64,000 nucleotides of DNA from the NCBI RefSeq assembly GCF_017813365.1, contig NZ_JAGIZA010000016.1, forward strand, positions 1 to 64,000, read 5' to 3'. Shown piece after piece: positions 62,239-64,000 of this stretch. The notes under the pieces are model-generated. The model was not told the DNA's origin. It searched no databases and saw only the letters and a program-made list of their open reading frames with translations. The position numbers and the translations under genes are program-made. Position 1 is the first letter of the stretch. Each line of letters opens with the position of its first letter. Origin of the DNA: Roseomonas indoligenes. GTDB lineage: Bacteria; Pseudomonadota; Alphaproteobacteria; Acetobacterales; Acetobacteraceae.

Positions 62239-64000
62239 TTGAGAGATCAAGACGCCGGGGCAGACACGCCCGACGGGGCCGCGCCGGTGGCGGTGGTCGG
62301 GCTGGGGGTCTCCGCGGCGACCTTCCAGGCCCTGGTGCGCCTGTTCTCCATCATGCCACGGGAGAGTGGCGCGGCCTTTGTCATCGTCTCGGAATCGCGG
62401 GAGGCGATCGACACGGCCGCCCTGATCCGCGCGCTGAACGAGAACGGCGGCCCGGCGGCCGGGCTGGCGGCGGACGGAGACCGCCTGGTGGCGGACCGGA
62501 TCCTCGTGGCGCCGGTCGGGACGATGACGACGCTGGAGGACGGCCGCCTGCGGATCGCCCCCGCCGAGGAGCGGCCCGGGCATCGCGGCACGGTGGACAG
62601 CTTCCTCATCTCCCTCGCCGAGGCGGAGCGGGAGGCGGCGGTGACGATCCTGCTGGAGAGCATGCCGGCGGCAGGCAGCATCGGCGTGGCCCGGCTGAAG
62701 GCCTGCGGCGGCCTGATCCTCGCGGAAGGGGAGGAGACGGAGGGTCCGGCCCTGGAGCTGCAGGGCGCGGCGGCGATGGCCGACCTGCACCTGCCGCTGG
62801 CCGAGATCCCGCGCCGCCTCCTCGCTCTCGTTGCCCACCTGCGCGAGGTGGACGGCCCGCGAGAGGCGCGGGCGGTGCTGCAGGACGGGGAGAGCTACCT
62901 GCCCGCCATCGCCACCATCCTGCGCAACCGCACGGGCCACGACTTCCACGGCTACAAGGCCAATACCTTCCTGCGCCGGATCCAGCGCCGGATGCATGTG
63001 CTGCGGATCGAGGCGCTGGACGACTACGTGGCGCGGCTGCGCGGCAGTGAGGAGGAGGCGCAGAACCTCTTCGAGGACCTGCTGATCGGCGTCACCCAGT
63101 TCTTCCGCGACCCCGCCGAGTTCACGGTGCTGGAGGAGCGGATCATCCCCGCCATGCTGGAGGGCAGGGGCGGGGCGGACACGGTCCGCGTCTGGGTGCT
63201 GGGCTGCGCGACGGGGGAGGAGGCCTATTCCCTCGCCATGCTGCTGCGCGAGGCGATGGCCGGGATGGACGCGCCGCCGCATGTGCAGATCTTCGCCACC
63301 GACATCGACGCGCGGGCCCTGACGGTGGCGCGCACCGGGCGCTACCCGCAGGCGATCGAGAAGGACGTGCCGCCGGAGCGCCTGGCCCGCTGGTTCGTGA
63401 AGGAGGGCGGCACCTACGCCATCCACAAGGACCTGCGGGAGATGTGCATCTTCTCCGCGCACAACGTCATCAAGGACGCGCCCTTCTCCCGCACCGACCT
63501 GATCTCCTGCCGGAACCTGCTGATCTATCTCAACTCGGAGCTGCAGGAGCGCGTCATCCCGCTGTTCCACTTCTCCCTGCGGCCGGGCGGCTACCTGTTC
63601 CTCGGCCCGTCCGAGAACGTGACGCGGCACGGCAAGCTCTTCCAGCCGGTGGACCGCAAGCACCGGATCTTCTGCCGACAGGAGACGGCGACGCGGGTCC
63701 TGCCGGAATTCCCGCTGACCGCGCGCGCCGAGACCCGCCGCGCGGAGATGGGCCAGCCGGCCCGTCCGCTCGCCGGCTCCAGCCTCGGCCGCCGGGCCGA
63801 GCGCGTGGTGGAGCGCCACGCGCCGGCCTATGTCGTCGTCGATCCCGATTACCAGGTGCTGAACTTCTCCGGCCGCACGGGCCCCTTCCTGGACCCGAGC
63901 AGCGGCGTGGCGAACCTGAACCTGCTGAACCTCGTGAACCGCGACCTGCGCCTGGACCTGCGGGCGGCGCTGATGCGCGCGGCGGCCGAGCGCCGGGCGG
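62239..64000 (+). CDS. CheB*-CheR-PAS chimeric signalling protein (3' truncated by window end)
   Basis: An open frame from TTG 62239 (AGGGTGAG upstream) runs past the right edge; 587 codons are visible. Residues about 15-200 form a CheB-like domain (VAVVGLGVSAATFQALVRLF) whose catalytic His and Asp positions are lost. About 215-480 is a CheR methyltransferase: FHGYKANTFLRRIQRRMHVL, GVTQFFRDPAEFTVLEERII, the SAM-binding VRVWVLGCATGEEAYSLAML, IFATDIDARALTVARTGRYP and CRNLLIYLN. From about 520 a PAS-like domain begins (VVERHAPAYVVVDPDYQVLN). Such proteins commonly continue into a histidine kinase; not visible here. Confidence 0.88.
   Translation, partial: MRDQDAGADTPDGAAPVAVVGLGVSAATFQALVRLFSIMPRESGAAFVIVSESREAIDTAALIRALNENGGPAAGLAADGDRLVADRILVAPVGTMTTLEDGRLRIAPAEERPGHRGTVDSFLISLAEAEREAAVTILLESMPAAGSIGVARLKACGGLILAEGEETEGPALELQGAAAMADLHLPLAEIPRRLLALVAHLREVDGPREARAVLQDGESYLPAIATILRNRTGHDFHGYKANTFLRRIQRRMHVLRIEALDDYVARLRGSEEEAQNLFEDLLIGVTQFFRDPAEFTVLEERIIPAMLEGRGGADTVRVWVLGCATGEEAYSLAMLLREAMAGMDAPPHVQIFATDIDARALTVARTGRYPQAIEKDVPPERLARWFVKEGGTYAIHKDLREMCIFSAHNVIKDAPFSRTDLISCRNLLIYLNSELQERVIPLFHFSLRPGGYLFLGPSENVTRHGKLFQPVDRKHRIFCRQETATRVLPEFPLTARAETRRAEMGQPARPLAGSSLGRRAERVVERHAPAYVVVDPDYQVLNFSGRTGPFLDPSSGVANLNLLNLVNRDLRLDLRAALMRAAAERRA

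Overview
The window is very GC-rich, densely packed double-stranded bacterial DNA with strongly G/C-biased third codon positions. A C4-pathway 5-aminolevulinate synthase, a PhaR-type polyhydroxyalkanoate regulator, PaoABC-like aldehyde oxidoreductase genes and large acyl-CoA/CoA-transferase catabolic operons point to an alphaproteobacterium. Gene content and style suggest Acetobacteraceae, Roseomonas-like; this placement is an inference. No rRNA, tRNA or CRISPR array was seen.

Layout. 0-0.4 kb: 3' remnant of an IS630-type transposase and a dispersed intergenic repeat. 0.4-5.3 kb: hslV, a TonB-like protein and a histidine operon segment (hisB, DUF2628, hisH, GNAT, hisA) that stops without hisF/hisE. 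5.3-14.6 kb: small secreted and proline-rich proteins, an ArnT-like glycosyltransferase, DedA, an acyltransferase, hbd-etfA-etfB, a small twin-helix protein, an XRE regulator and a nitronate monooxygenase. 14.9-21.1 kb: MscS-family channel, PNPOx-fold stress protein, and a peptide-type binding protein translationally coupled to an adenosine-deaminase-like enzyme. 21.1-24.2 kb: two galactofuranosyltransferase-like GT2 enzymes. 24.3-29.7 kb: phaR, a PhaE-like protein overlapping a PhaC-like synthase, phaA, hemA. 29.8-32.4 kb: TldE/PmbA and an M16 peptidase. 32.7-37.0 kb: polysaccharide-type genes and a membrane-anchored Mrr-like nuclease. 37.2-41.8 kb: TetR regulator divergent from paoABC-like genes.

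42-59.3 kb is the most interesting part: two parallel catabolic modules. Module 1 is a LacI-headed operon (lacI, tandem tautomerase, acyl-CoA dehydrogenase, class I CoA-transferase, MaoC hydratase) divergent from two DapA-family genes, with two perfect LacI-type operators between them. Module 2 runs CaiB-type CoA-transferase, acyl-CoA dehydrogenase, a MaoC pair, a DapA-family protein and a small dimeric-barrel-like protein, followed by a LysR gene. Each module has a near-identical type of orphan solute-binding protein beside it. Together they look like two versions of an activate-desaturate-hydrate-cleave route for unidentified carboxylic acids.

59.5-64 kb: DUF3606 protein, a short helical protein, a Crp/Fnr regulator, a receiver-less CheB methylesterase with a zinc-ribbon-like tail, and the start of a large CheB*-CheR-PAS protein that runs off the window and whose CheB-like part has lost catalytic residues.

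A mosaic intergenic repeat recurs at eight places, mostly immediately after gene 3' ends, and probably acts as a terminator carrier.
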